From positions 124,001-188,000 of the forward strand of contig NZ_AYMP01000006.1 of assembly GCF_000633515.1 (NCBI RefSeq): a DNA stretch of 64,000 nt, read 5' to 3'. The position numbers and the translations under genes are program-made. Under the pieces are notes generated by a model, which was not told where the DNA came from, made no database searches, and saw nothing but the letters and a program-made list of their open reading frames with translations. Position 1 is the stretch's first letter; each line of letters starts with the position of its first letter. Of this stretch, positions 1 to 8,477 are shown one piece after another. This stretch comes from Morganella morganii H1r. Its GTDB lineage: Bacteria > Pseudomonadota > Gammaproteobacteria > Enterobacterales > Enterobacteriaceae.

Positions 1-129
1 CACCAGGATTATCAGACCGTGGCGGCATTTACCGCATCCGGTCTGCTGGCGCTGATGGCTGTTGTGACCCTGTGCATCCGTCACGGCGTGATGGCTTATC
101 AGGGCTCCCGGAGGAAATATGAGCATTGA
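1..129 (+). CDS. cysW: CysW sulfate/thiosulfate ABC permease, C-terminal end (partial)
   Basis: Only the last 42 codons are present; the gene begins outside the window. The open frame from base 1 ends in TGA at 127-129 and encodes one hydrophobic helix followed by a charged tail, as expected for the end of the CysW membrane subunit of the sulfate/thiosulfate importer. The stop overlaps the cysA start at 119 by 11 bases, the usual translationally coupled cysW-cysA arrangement. The assignment rests mainly on this position directly before cysA and on the tail composition, so it is contextual. Confidence 0.8.
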   Translation, partial: HQDYQTVAAFTASGLLALMAVVTLCIRHGVMAYQGSRRKYEH

Positions 130-1201
130 AATCCGTCATCTGACACACCATTTCGGTGCGGAGCCGGTATTACAGGATATCTCGCTGTCGGTGGCGGACG
201 GCGAAATGGTGGCGCTGCTGGGACCGTCCGGCTCCGGAAAAACCACACTGCTGCGGATTATTGCCGGGCTGACGCCGCATACCGCCGGAGAATTGTATAT
301 CAGCGGGAAAGAGGTCTCCGGGCTGGCGGCAGGGGAGCGCCGTGCCGGGTTTGTCTTTCAGCACTATGCGCTGTTCCGGCATATGACGGTGTTTGACAAC
401 ATTGCATTCGGGCTGACGGTACTGCCGCGCAAAACACGTCCGTCAAAAAAAGAAATCCGCGTGAAAGTGATGTCATTGCTGGAAAAGATTCAGATGCCAC
501 ACCTGGCGGATCGTTACCCGGCACAGCTTTCCGGCGGACAACAACAGCGGGTGGCCCTGGCCAGAGCGCTGGCGGCAGAGCCGCAGATCCTGTTGCTGGA
601 TGAACCGTTCGGTGCCCTGGATGCAGGGGTGAGAACCGAACTGCGCCGCTGGCTGCGTCAGCTGCATCAGTCACTGGGATTTACCGCTGTGTTCGTGACA
701 CACGATCAGGAAGAGGCACTGGAAGTGGCTGACCGCATCGTGGTGATGCGCGGCGGACATATCGAGCAGATCGCGGCACCCGAAAGCCTGGGGAATGATG
801 ACAGCAACCGCTTCGTGACCGAATTCCTCGGTCAGATCAATATTTTCCGCGGTGATATCGGTGCGGATGGCGGGGTGAGGATTGGCGGTGTGCGCCAGCC
901 GGTTGCCGCACTGACTGCCGGTTCCGGGCCGGTATCGGTATTTGTGCGCCCCTGGTCGCTGACATTGCAGCATACCTTTTCTGCCGATGCGGTTGCCGCC
1001 CGGGTTGTGACCCTCCGTTCACACGGGCATTACCGCACTGCGGTGGTGACCACGGAAGCGGCTGAAGATGAAGTGACGGTAATATTACCGCCGGACACCC
1101 GTGCCGCCGCCGGTGATTCTGTCTGGCTGACAATCAGGGAACTGCGGCTGTTTCGCGGCGAAGATGAACTGGCGCTGCTGCCGCAGGCACAGTGCGCATA
1201 A
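119..1201 (+). CDS. cysA: CysA, sulfate/thiosulfate import ATPase
   Basis: This is the ATP-hydrolysing subunit of the CysAWTP importer, which brings sulfate and thiosulfate across the inner membrane for cysteine synthesis. All ABC signatures are visible: Walker A GPSGSGKTT (residues 35-43), a Q-loop near residue 80, the LSGGQQQR signature near residue 137, Walker B LLLDEPF near residue 160, and the H-loop VTHDQEEA near residue 195. The C-terminal 120 residues form the regulatory TOBE-like part. At 360 residues it has the usual CysA length. The ATG overlaps the end of cysW, and cysM follows about 80 bases downstream, so the genes probably form one CysB-regulated operon (family knowledge). Confidence 0.97.
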   Translation: MSIEIRHLTHHFGAEPVLQDISLSVADGEMVALLGPSGSGKTTLLRIIAGLTPHTAGELYISGKEVSGLAAGERRAGFVFQHYALFRHMTVFDNIAFGLTVLPRKTRPSKKEIRVKVMSLLEKIQMPHLADRYPAQLSGGQQQRVALARALAAEPQILLLDEPFGALDAGVRTELRRWLRQLHQSLGFTAVFVTHDQEEALEVADRIVVMRGGHIEQIAAPESLGNDDSNRFVTEFLGQINIFRGDIGADGGVRIGGVRQPVAALTAGSGPVSVFVRPWSLTLQHTFSADAVAARVVTLRSHGHYRTAVVTTEAAEDEVTVILPPDTRAAAGDSVWLTIRELRLFRGEDELALLPQAQCA

Positions 1202-1279
1202 AGATGAAAATAATTCCGGTTGCATACTGCCTTGCGGCGGCGGTATGGTTTCCGTTTACGGCTCAGGAGGCAGAACAAC

Positions 1280-2161
1280 GTGGCATCTATCAGTAATGGC
1301 ATCGGCAATACCCCGCTTTTCCGGCTTGCACGGCTGGGTGAGGGCAGCGGCGCAGAAATTTGGGTCAAACCGGAAGGCAATAACCCCGGCGGCTCGGTAA
1401 AAGATCGCGCGGCGAAAAGTATGATTGAAGGTGCTGAACAGCGCGGGGAAATCCGTCCCGGGGATACGCTGATTGAAGCCACCAGCGGCAATACCGGCAT
1501 TGCGCTGGCGATGATCGCAGCGATTCGCGGTTATAAATTAAAATTGCTGATGCCGGAAAATATGAGTGCCGAACGTCAGGCTGCCATGAAAGCTTACGGT
1601 GCGGAACTGGTGCTGGTCAGCCGGGCGCAGGGTATGGAAGGGGCGCGGGATCTGGCGCAGCAGATGGCAGCGGACGGGGAAGGTTATGTGCTTGACCAGT
1701 TTAATAACCCCGATAACCCGCTGGCTCATTACCGGACAACCGGCCCGGAAATCTGGCAGCAGACGGACGGGCGTATCACGCACTTTGTCTCAGCCATGGG
1801 CACCACCGGTACGATAACCGGCGTGGCGCGCTACCTGAAAGAAGTTTCACCGCAGGTCAGTATTGCCGGTCTGCAACCGGCGGAAAACAGTCAGATTCCG
1901 GGGATCCGCCGCTGGTCACCGGGCTATCTGCCGGGGATTTTTCAGCCTCAGCTGGTGGATGATATTCTGGATATCACACAGCAGGAAGCAGAAGATACCA
2001 TGCGTCAGCTGGCGCAGCAGGAAGGCATTTTCTGCGGGGTCAGTTCCGGCGGTGCCGTGGCCGGTGCACTGAGAATTGCAAAAGCGAACCCGGGGGCGGT
2101 GATTGTCGCCGTAATCTGCGATCGCGGCGACCGTTATCTCTCAACCGGCGTTTTCGGCTGA
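1280..2161 (+). CDS. cysM: CysM, cysteine synthase B (O-acetylserine sulfhydrylase B)
   Basis: This PLP enzyme makes cysteine or S-sulfocysteine from O-acetylserine and sulfide or thiosulfate. The PLP lysine lies in GGSVKDRAA (Lys41) and the substrate loop TSGNTG near residue 70; the C-terminus CDRGDRYLSTGVFG is typical. I start it at GTG 1280, with AGGAGG at 1265-1270 nine bases upstream; the residue numbering then matches the family. The frame stays open upstream to an ATG at 1220, but that would add 20 arginine-rich residues and run through a hairpin at 1223-1247 between cysA and cysM. At 293 residues it lacks the short tail seen in E. coli CysM (303 residues). It pairs with the thiosulfate importer genes upstream. 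Confidence 0.95.
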   Translation: MASISNGIGNTPLFRLARLGEGSGAEIWVKPEGNNPGGSVKDRAAKSMIEGAEQRGEIRPGDTLIEATSGNTGIALAMIAAIRGYKLKLLMPENMSAERQAAMKAYGAELVLVSRAQGMEGARDLAQQMAADGEGYVLDQFNNPDNPLAHYRTTGPEIWQQTDGRITHFVSAMGTTGTITGVARYLKEVSPQVSIAGLQPAENSQIPGIRRWSPGYLPGIFQPQLVDDILDITQQEAEDTMRQLAQQEGIFCGVSSGGAVAGALRIAKANPGAVIVAVICDRGDRYLSTGVFG

Positions 2162-2165
2162 GACA

Positions 2166-2618
2166 TTATCCCGCTGTTTTGCCGGTGTATTTCATGTGCA
2201 GCAGCGGGAACGGATTTCCCTCCCCATCCAGTTCAGAACGGCCTGTCTGTGTAAAGCCCATATGGCGGTAAAAACCAGCGCCCTGCGGGTTCTGTTCATT
2301 CACATCCAGCTCATCCGCCTGTAATTGCTCAACCGCATAATTCAGCAGGAATTTACCGGTGCCTTTGCCGCGGATTTCCGCCTCCACGAACAGCATCTCA
2401 ATCCGGTTCGCGTCTGTGCCGAGAAAACCGTGAATCTCACCGTTTTCATCCTGCGCCACCACCACATTCAGGTTCGGCAGATAGGTATTGAGCAGCAGCG
2501 GGCGCAGTTTTTCAATATCAGCCTCACATAAAAAATCGTGTGTGGCACGGACGGATGATTCCCAGATAGCAACCAGACGCGGGAAATGATCCGGTTTGGC
2601 AGGGGCGATAATTAACAT
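2166..2618 (-). CDS. yjaB: GNAT-family N-acetyltransferase, YjaB-like
   Basis: A 150-residue GNAT acetyltransferase. The acetyl-CoA loop RGKGTG lies near residue 95 and the late DVNEQNPQGAGFYRHMGF segment matches the NVNEQN...GFYKKVGF region I recall from E. coli YjaB, reported as a protein lysine acetyltransferase. The start is taken at ATG 2618 because upstream sequence in the same frame (to 2858) lies over the neighbouring methyltransferase gene and reads as non-native. It converges on cysM with only four bases between the stops. It follows the methyltransferase gene on the same strand after a hairpin-containing gap. The physiological substrate cannot be read from sequence. Confidence 0.85.
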   Translation of the reverse strand: MLIIAPAKPDHFPRLVAIWESSVRATHDFLCEADIEKLRPLLLNTYLPNLNVVVAQDENGEIHGFLGTDANRIEMLFVEAEIRGKGTGKFLLNYAVEQLQADELDVNEQNPQGAGFYRHMGFTQTGRSELDGEGNPFPLLHMKYTGKTAG

Positions 2619-2655
2619 AAAGAAATCCGTAAACAGAGGATACAGAGAATGGCCG

Positions 2656-2677
2656 GTGTCCCGGCATTCCGGGACAC
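2656..2677. repeat. Perfect 9-bp inverted repeat between two reverse-strand genes
   Basis: GTGTCCCGG, a four-base loop, then CCGGGACAC. It lies just after the methyltransferase stop and before the yjaB-like start. No T-run follows on either strand, so it looks like an mRNA-stabilising or processing hairpin rather than an intrinsic terminator. Confidence 0.6.
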
Positions 2678-2688
2678 GCTGCGGGTGA

Positions 2689-3264
2689 TCAGTTATTGGT
2701 ATAACGTCTCTTCGGGGTACAGATATATACCCAGGCCGGCGGAACGTTGAACAATACACGCTCTTTACGGAAATGGAAATAACGGCGCAGGTATTTCTCA
2801 AATTTGGTGGTGTACTGGAACAGAATAAACTGCCCGTCACTGAGTTCAATATTGTCACGCACCGCTTTCAGAATACGCAGCCCGGTGCGGCGGTCAATTG
2901 ACAGGAACGGCAGCCCGGAAAAAATCACATTATACGGACGGCTCAGTTTCTCTGCCGAGTCAGAAAAAATCCCCAGCCGGTTATCCTGAAATTTATTCAG
3001 CAGGCTGACAAAATAGGGGTCAATTTCATAGGCATCCAGTTTAGCCTGCGGATCCATCTGATCCAGAATCTGGCGGGTAATCACCCCGGTACCGGCGCCC
3101 AGCTCAGCGAAATGCTGCTCACCGCTCCAGTCGACGTGACGGACCATGGCACGGCACAACCAGCGTGATGAGGGCGTGATGGTACCCATCGTGGCCGGCG
3201 ATACAATAAATTTTTTAATGTACGCGTAATAGCTCAGTAACGGTGAATAGTTTGATACTTCCAT
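2689..3264 (-). CDS. Class I SAM-dependent methyltransferase (phospholipid N-methyltransferase-like)
   Basis: A 191-residue Rossmann-fold methyltransferase. Motif I is FAELGAGTGVIT near residue 57, followed by an acidic ribose-binding position (AYEIDP) and a motif IV-like region FSGLPFLS. The N-terminal pattern SPATMGTITPSSRWLCRAM resembles the family of phospholipid N-methyltransferases and rRNA-dimethylase-like proteins (COG3963 type), so a lipid headgroup or small amine is a plausible but unproven substrate. I prefer ATG 3264 over 3273 because AAGGA sits nine bases before it. A 400-base AT-rich promoter region lies upstream, and the YjaB-like gene is downstream on the same strand. Confidence 0.8.
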   Translation of the reverse strand: MEVSNYSPLLSYYAYIKKFIVSPATMGTITPSSRWLCRAMVRHVDWSGEQHFAELGAGTGVITRQILDQMDPQAKLDAYEIDPYFVSLLNKFQDNRLGIFSDSAEKLSRPYNVIFSGLPFLSIDRRTGLRILKAVRDNIELSDGQFILFQYTTKFEKYLRRYFHFRKERVLFNVPPAWVYICTPKRRYTNN

Positions 3265-3660
3265 AATAAGCATTCCTTACAAACCCGGATACAACGCACG
3301 TGTAAATAGTCACGTCAGTGAAACGTATTCAATATCATATGCCGATTATTCTCTTTCCTCTACCGATAAATAAAGAATTGTTCATCCGGTGAAAAAATTA
3401 AAAAATTCATAAAACTGTCATATAAAACAATTAAATAGGGTGTTTTGTTTGCAATTTTTAATTAACAGGCAGATAAGATTGATTTGTTATAAATAATAAT
3501 CAGATGAACGAGATAGCTGACAGGGAAAGCATAGCGGATTAAAAGACGGTTAGTACAGGAATGACTGCGATTTTTGCAAAAGCTGACATTAACGCAATAA
3601 ACATGACACTCCGTACCGGTATATTATTCCGGAAATAAGCCGGTACGGAATTAGAATTAA
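3265..3660. other. AT-rich intergenic region before the methyltransferase gene
   Basis: No open frame with a credible start or codon pattern is visible. It should carry the promoter of the reverse-strand methyltransferase gene and the 3' end of the ydcY-like transcript. I saw no strong hairpin or operator in it. Confidence 0.5.
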
Positions 3661-3843
3661 CTAGTGATGTATTTTTCCGTGATCCATTATCGCCTGACGG
3701 AGGCGCTGCTGTAATTCATAACGCTGTTCATACGGCAGCGGGTTACTGTCACCCAGGCTGACCATCAGCTCATTCATTTCAGTGATACTGTTACTCTCAA
3801 TGGCTTTTTCCACGTCAGCAACACTCTGTGCGTAATCGCTCAT
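3661..3843 (-). CDS. ydcY: YdcY-like small protein (DUF2526 family)
   Basis: A 60-residue acidic, helical cytoplasmic protein. The pattern of V.KAIE....EMNELMVSLGD....YEQRYELQQRLRQAI..HG matches the E. coli YdcY/DUF2526 family as I recall it, although YdcY is about 17 residues longer at the C-terminus. AAGGA sits eight bases before the ATG at 3843. The function of the family is unknown. It is monocistronic by spacing. Confidence 0.7.
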   Translation of the reverse strand: MSDYAQSVADVEKAIESNSITEMNELMVSLGDSNPLPYEQRYELQQRLRQAIMDHGKIHH

Positions 3844-3925
3844 ACGGCTGTCCTTATTCAGTCTGATAGTAATGCGGTTATCCTACCTGAACAGCCGTAA
3901 AAACGTTAGTGCAAAACGGCGGTGA

Positions 3926-4312
3926 TCAGGCCGCGTGATCATTATGGCGGGACGGTGGTCCGAGCGGCGGCAGGCCGTGTGCGGCTCTTGCCCGGTCACA
4001 GGCGGCATTGTGTATACCGCTGACCCACGATTGTTCAAACTCGCGGCACGGGGACGGGCGTTGTGCGTAAGCGCTGCATGCCACACACTGACCGACTTCC
4101 CCCTGAAGGTTGACACAGCGCGGGGATGGCTGATCAGTGCCTTTCATACAGGCCATAAAATCATTCACTTTCTCTGTCATCTCTGCCGGCACCACGCCGC
4201 CCGTGCTGTCCGTTTCCCCGTGATAAAACGAGACCCGGAAATAGGCACAGCATGCCCCGCATTGCATGCAGGGATTGGTGTCCGCATCAGTAAACGCAAT
4301 TACATTGCTCAT
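3926..4312 (-). CDS. ykgJ: YkgJ/UPF0153-type cysteine-rich metal-cluster protein
   Basis: A small protein with a CxxCxxCC cluster near the N-terminus (CMQCGACCAYF), a further CVACSAY pair and SPCREF, the cysteine layout of the YkgJ-type family annotated as iron- or zinc-chelating. The function in the cell is unknown. I take ATG 4312 as start; an ATG at 4327 adds only five residues and neither has a clear ribosome binding site. It is transcribed away from the T6SS cluster, and the AT-rich gap at 4328-4700 separates the two. Confidence 0.8.
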   Translation of the reverse strand: MSNVIAFTDADTNPCMQCGACCAYFRVSFYHGETDSTGGVVPAEMTEKVNDFMACMKGTDQPSPRCVNLQGEVGQCVACSAYAQRPSPCREFEQSWVSGIHNAACDRARAAHGLPPLGPPSRHNDHAA

Positions 4313-4327
4313 GATAGTTAACCACAT

Positions 4328-4700
4328 TATGCAAACGCGGTGATAACCTCACCGCTCACCGGGTTTTTGTCCTGAATAATCAGACAGGACGGATTATTAT
4401 TTTTATTTTGCCGCTTAAATTCAATAAAAATATACAGCACGGGATCACAAAATAATGAACAAAATTAAAATAATAAGCCAACTAATGAAAGATGCCCGGC
4501 ATAATTTGCAGTAAATGCGGGTATATTTCTGTTTTTAAAAGATAAAGTAAAAATACCTCCGGTTATCCCTCCCTGCACGATATGCTGCCATGGTCCGGCG
4601 TAAAGCTAAAAAAATTAATGAGGCTGCTGACAGTGGCGGTACTTTCAATGTGGTTTACTTGCCGCATCGGAAAACAGCGGCGGAACGCAAAGGGAAAGGT
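4328..4700. promoter_or_regulatory. Divergent AT-rich promoter region between ykgJ-like gene and T6SS
   Basis: This should hold the promoters of the reverse-strand ykgJ-like gene and of the T6SS transcript. The tssA frame stays open back to 4590, so part of it could be coding if tssA starts earlier. No sigma-54 type promoter or clear operator was found by eye. Confidence 0.45.
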
Positions 4701-5873
4701 ATGCCATTGTCTCAGGATGAGCAGAAAACACTGTGGTTACCTGTCTGTGAAAGACAGCCGCAGGGGGAATATTTAAAGGCAGATGATGCCCGTTACCGGC
4801 CGCTGCGTAATCTGTTCAATATTGCCCAGTCCTCGCTGCGCCGTCTGTTACAGCAGACGGATGATGAAAGCAGAGCACAGCACCGGCAGCAGATGCTCGC
4901 CGATCAGACTGCGCTGGCAGATGCGCTGCTACCTGTCCTGACAGACACGGCACGTGATATCAGTCTTTCCGGCTGGTATCTCTGGTGTCAGATATTACAG
5001 GATCCGTCACTGTGCGCCCTTGAGCAGTCGCTTGCCTGGTTCTCTGTTCAGATGACTCAACACTGGGAACAACTGCCCCCCCAGCATGAAACAGACCCGC
5101 AGGCGGAGCAGATAAAATTACAGGAGCTGAGTCTGATTCTTGGCTCCGCTACCGAAAATTGTTTGTTTTACAGTGCGGTATTGCTGTTACCGGTGGCGGA
5201 TGACATCCCGTATTACCACTATCTGCAATGTCAGCACCGGGGAGTGCTGCCGGACAGCCCGTCGCACTCTGCGCAATCACAGGCGGACGCCCGGCAGCGC
5301 ATTGATGTGCTGACACAGTGCCTGGCGCACTTACAGCCGCTGACGGCATTTTTTGCGGAACGGGGCGCGGGCGGCACGGTATCACCCGTCTTTTTTACGG
5401 AATTACTGACCGGTTACCGCAATGCGGTGATGGCTGTCAGCGGGGTAGCACTCTCCGCGCCACCGGTTACGGCGGCACAGCCGGAGCATCCGCCGGAGAA
5501 AACGGCCTCTCCGGTTACGGAACCCTCAGGACGGCCGGATTTCCCGGCACTCAGCCGGCGTAATCACCACAACCGTGATACCGCACTGCGGCAGCTGCGC
5601 GAAATTTCACGTTATTTCAGGGACAGTGAACCGCACAGTCCGATCTCCTACCTGCTGGAAAAAGCCATCCGCTGGGGGCAAATGTCTCTGGCCGGGTTGT
5701 GGCAGGAAATATTACTGGAAGACAACAGCACACTGCTGGACCGGATTTTTTCACTGACCGGTCTGAATGATATGCAGATGACAGAATTGCCGGTGCCGGA
5801 AAGCGGCCCGGCATCCGCAGATGAAAACCCGACCTTACCGGCAGAGCACGGCAATACCGCGCTGCGCTGGTAA
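4701..5873 (+). CDS. tssA: TssA, T6SS baseplate/tail-assembly cap protein
   Basis: TssA primes T6SS baseplate and tail-tube assembly in the cytoplasm. The N-terminus contains the ImpA-type motif QPQGEYLKADDARY, and the C-terminal portion has DTALRQLREISRYFRD followed by EPHSPISYLLEKAIRWG, characteristic of TssA proteins. Between them lies a low-complexity proline/alanine linker (about residues 275-320). I start at ATG 4701, with AGGG six bases upstream, which places the conserved motif near residue 20; the frame is open to an ATG at 4590 that would add 37 unrelated basic residues. It is the first gene of the cluster, with hcp 28 bases downstream. Confidence 0.85.
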   Translation: MPLSQDEQKTLWLPVCERQPQGEYLKADDARYRPLRNLFNIAQSSLRRLLQQTDDESRAQHRQQMLADQTALADALLPVLTDTARDISLSGWYLWCQILQDPSLCALEQSLAWFSVQMTQHWEQLPPQHETDPQAEQIKLQELSLILGSATENCLFYSAVLLLPVADDIPYYHYLQCQHRGVLPDSPSHSAQSQADARQRIDVLTQCLAHLQPLTAFFAERGAGGTVSPVFFTELLTGYRNAVMAVSGVALSAPPVTAAQPEHPPEKTASPVTEPSGRPDFPALSRRNHHNRDTALRQLREISRYFRDSEPHSPISYLLEKAIRWGQMSLAGLWQEILLEDNSTLLDRIFSLTGLNDMQMTELPVPESGPASADENPTLPAEHGNTALRW

Positions 5874-5901
5874 TCATTACACACACATAATAAGGATAGT
5901 T

Positions 5902-6420
5902 ATGGCAAGTATTTATATGCGAATTGATGGCGTTGATATTAAAGGCGGCGCAACGGTTATCGGCCTGGACGGCGCGAACTGGTTTGCGGTGGACTCCTAC
6001 AGCTGGGGCGGCTCCCGTAATGTGGCGATGGATATCGGTAACGGTAATAACGCCGACTCCGGTATGGTCGCGATTCAGCCGGTCAGTGTGGCAAAGCAGA
6101 TTGACGGCGCATCGGAAGATCTGCTCTCTTTCCTGTTTAATCCGGGCAAAGAAGGCAAAACCGTGGAAATCGCCTTCACCAAACCGGAAGCGGACGGCTC
6201 GGGGGCATCTGTTTATTTTCAGATCAAGCTCTCTCATGCCCGCCTGACCGGCTATAACGTCAGCGGTTATGACGGTGCACAGCCGCATGAAATGATCACC
6301 TTTTCCTATGTGGAAATTTCTCAGAAACATTCCTATGAACTGGAAGGCGGTGAGCTGAAAGAGGGTGGTATTGTCACTTACAACCTGCCGCAGGGCAAAT
6401 TGCTGTCCGGCGCGAAATAA
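5902..6420 (+). CDS. hcp: Hcp (TssD), T6SS tail-tube protein
   Basis: Hcp forms stacked hexameric rings, the inner tube that is fired out of the cell. The 172-residue sequence has the typical start MASIYMRIDGVDIKG, the SYSWG segment, and the C-terminal beta pattern HSYELEGGELKEGG. TAAGGA precedes the ATG at 5902 by about seven bases. A strong terminator follows within eight bases of the stop, so hcp should be made in excess over the genes downstream, as expected for a tube protein. Confidence 0.96.
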   Translation: MASIYMRIDGVDIKGGATVIGLDGANWFAVDSYSWGGSRNVAMDIGNGNNADSGMVAIQPVSVAKQIDGASEDLLSFLFNPGKEGKTVEIAFTKPEADGSGASVYFQIKLSHARLTGYNVSGYDGAQPHEMITFSYVEISQKHSYELEGGELKEGGIVTYNLPQGKLLSGAK

Positions 6421-6427
6421 TACCTGA

Positions 6428-6456
6428 CGGGAAGCCTTCGGGCTTCCCGCTTTTTT
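6428..6456 (+). terminator. Intrinsic terminator/attenuator after hcp
   Basis: CGGGAAGCC, loop TTCG, GGCTTCCCG, then C and six T. This near-ideal hairpin lies inside the T6SS gene string, just before tssB. It probably sets hcp expression above that of the sheath and membrane genes. Confidence 0.9.
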
Positions 6457-6477
6457 GATAACCGCAGGAAAATGGTT

Positions 6478-6981
6478 ATGGCAATGAATGCACAGCACAA
6501 GCGGGTGAATAAAAACCGCGTCAGTATTACGTATGATGTTGAAGTCAACGGTGAATCAGAAAACCGGGAGCTGCCGTTTGTCGTCGGGGTGGTCGGGGAT
6601 TTTTCCGGGCATAAACCGGCGGATAAAAAATGTGCGCCGGAAGATCGGGAATTTACCGGCATTGATAATGACAATTTTAATGATGTGATGGCGCAGATAA
6701 ACCCGGAACTGACCTTTAACGTCACCAATACCCTCAGTGATGACGACAGCGAGTTTCCGGTGGAACTCTCTTTCACATCGATGGCGGATTTTCACCCGGA
6801 AAATCTGGTGAACCAGATAGCACCGCTCAAATCCCTTGTTGAAACCCGTAATCAGCTGAAAACCCTGCTCAGTAAAGCCGATCGTTCCCGCGACCTCGAG
6901 CAGCTGCTCAAAGAAATTCTGCAGAATACAGAGGCACTCAGTTCCCTGAATGCGGAACTGGCTGTGCCGGAGGCGGGCTGA
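6478..6981 (+). CDS. tssB: TssB (VipA), T6SS contractile sheath small subunit
   Basis: TssB pairs with TssC to form the contractile sheath around the Hcp tube. The 167-residue protein contains the conserved RVSITYDVE..G....RELPFVVGVVGDFSG start and the ALSSLNAEL end region of the family. I choose ATG 6478 because AGGA at 6466-6469 lies eight bases upstream; ATG 6472 is too close. Its TGA overlaps the tssC ATG by one base, giving coupled translation of the two sheath subunits. Confidence 0.95.
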   Translation: MAMNAQHKRVNKNRVSITYDVEVNGESENRELPFVVGVVGDFSGHKPADKKCAPEDREFTGIDNDNFNDVMAQINPELTFNVTNTLSDDDSEFPVELSFTSMADFHPENLVNQIAPLKSLVETRNQLKTLLSKADRSRDLEQLLKEILQNTEALSSLNAELAVPEAG

Positions 6982-8462
6982 TGAGTGACACTTCGCAGCA
7001 GCAGGCGGCGGTACCGCAGGGCACGGCGGAACTCAGTTTTCTCGATCGCGCGGTACAGGCCACCGTGCAGACGCCGCCGGATACTACCCGTGACCTGATG
7101 ACCGCACTGACCCGTCAGGCAATGGCGGGTACGGTAAGCTGGGATAAAAACCTGACGCTGACTTTACGTAAGGCTATCACACTGATTGATAAACAGATTT
7201 CAGCTCAGTTATCTGAAGTGATGACCGCCCCGGATTTTCGGCGGCTGGAAGGCAGCTGGCTGGGATTGCATAAACTGGTCAGGGAGAGTGACCCGGGAGC
7301 GGATCTGAAAATCCGCATGGCGGATTACACCAAAAGCGAGCTGCTGCAACAGTTCGAAAATGCCCCCGCGATTGACCGCAGCCCGTTTTTTAACTGTGTG
7401 TATCAGGCAGAATTCGGTACCGCAGGCGGTCAGCCGTACGGCGTGCTGCTCGGGGATTTTGAGTTTGGTTACGGTGATGAAGACGTGGCGCTGCTGCGTT
7501 ACATCGGCGAAGTGGCCAGTGCCTCCCATGCGCCGTTTGTGGCGGCGGCCGGGCAGTCGATGTTTGATTTCCAGTCGGTAACGCAGTTTGCTGACGGCAA
7601 ACCGGTCGCCGCCGGGTTTGATGCCCCGGCATATGCCTCGTGGAATGCGTTCCGTGCCGCCGATGAGTCGCGCTATGTCGCACTGACACTGCCGAAAACC
7701 CTGGCGCGTCAGCCTTACGGCACCGGCGGTAAAAGTATCAGCGGGTTTGAATTTGAGGAATTGCCGCAGCGGGCGGACGGCTCTGCACAGGTGTCGTCAC
7801 AGGATCAGTTTGTCTGGAGCAATGCCGCGTATGCCTACGGGCTGCTGCTGACACAGGCATACCGCCGCTTCGGCTGGTGTACGGCGGTGCGCGGGGCGGA
7901 GAATGGCGGCAAAGTGGATAATCTGCCGAATTATATCTACCGCAATGATGCCCGTGATGCGGTCCAGCTGTGTCCGGCACAGGTCAATCTCACCGATGAG
8001 CGGGAAAAAGAGCTGAGTGACCTTGGCTTCCTGCCGCTGGTGCATTACAAAAATGCGGCTCACGGCGTGTTTATGGGCGCACAGACGGTACATAAACCGA
8101 AAATCTATACCGACCCGGCGGCGACCGCTAATGCGGCAATTTCCGCCAGACTCCCCTATGTGATGGCAAGCAGCCGTATTGCGCAGTATCTGAAGGTGAT
8201 AGGGCGTGACCGCGTCGGATCAAACCTCTCGGCGGCGGATGTGGAAAAATCCCTCGACCGCTGGCTGCATCAGTATGTCAATCCCAATGCTATCGGCAAT
8301 GAAGCCAAAGCGACTCACCCGCTGGCGGAAGCCAGAGTCACGGTGACGGATTTACCGGGCCGCCCCGGGATGTATGCGGCGGTGGCATGGATCCGTCCGT
8401 GGTTACAGATGGAAGCCCTTACTGCCTCGCTGCGGATGGTGGCGGATATCCCGGGCGGGTAA
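6981..8462 (+). CDS. tssC: TssC (VipB), T6SS contractile sheath large subunit
   Basis: At 493 residues this is a full-length TssC. Visible family segments include an N-terminal helix (LSFLDRAVQAT) of the type recognised by ClpV, the RRLEGSWLGLHKLV region, DFEFGYGDEDVALLRYIGEVA, the NYIYRNDARDAVQLCP stretch and the C-terminal ARVTVTDLPGRPGMYAAVAWIRPWLQME. It starts one base inside the tssB stop. A shorter second TssC-like gene follows 15 bases later. Confidence 0.96.
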   Translation: MSDTSQQQAAVPQGTAELSFLDRAVQATVQTPPDTTRDLMTALTRQAMAGTVSWDKNLTLTLRKAITLIDKQISAQLSEVMTAPDFRRLEGSWLGLHKLVRESDPGADLKIRMADYTKSELLQQFENAPAIDRSPFFNCVYQAEFGTAGGQPYGVLLGDFEFGYGDEDVALLRYIGEVASASHAPFVAAAGQSMFDFQSVTQFADGKPVAAGFDAPAYASWNAFRAADESRYVALTLPKTLARQPYGTGGKSISGFEFEELPQRADGSAQVSSQDQFVWSNAAYAYGLLLTQAYRRFGWCTAVRGAENGGKVDNLPNYIYRNDARDAVQLCPAQVNLTDEREKELSDLGFLPLVHYKNAAHGVFMGAQTVHKPKIYTDPAATANAAISARLPYVMASSRIAQYLKVIGRDRVGSNLSAADVEKSLDRWLHQYVNPNAIGNEAKATHPLAEARVTVTDLPGRPGMYAAVAWIRPWLQMEALTASLRMVADIPGG

Positions 8463-8477
8463 TGAGGAATGTCACGG

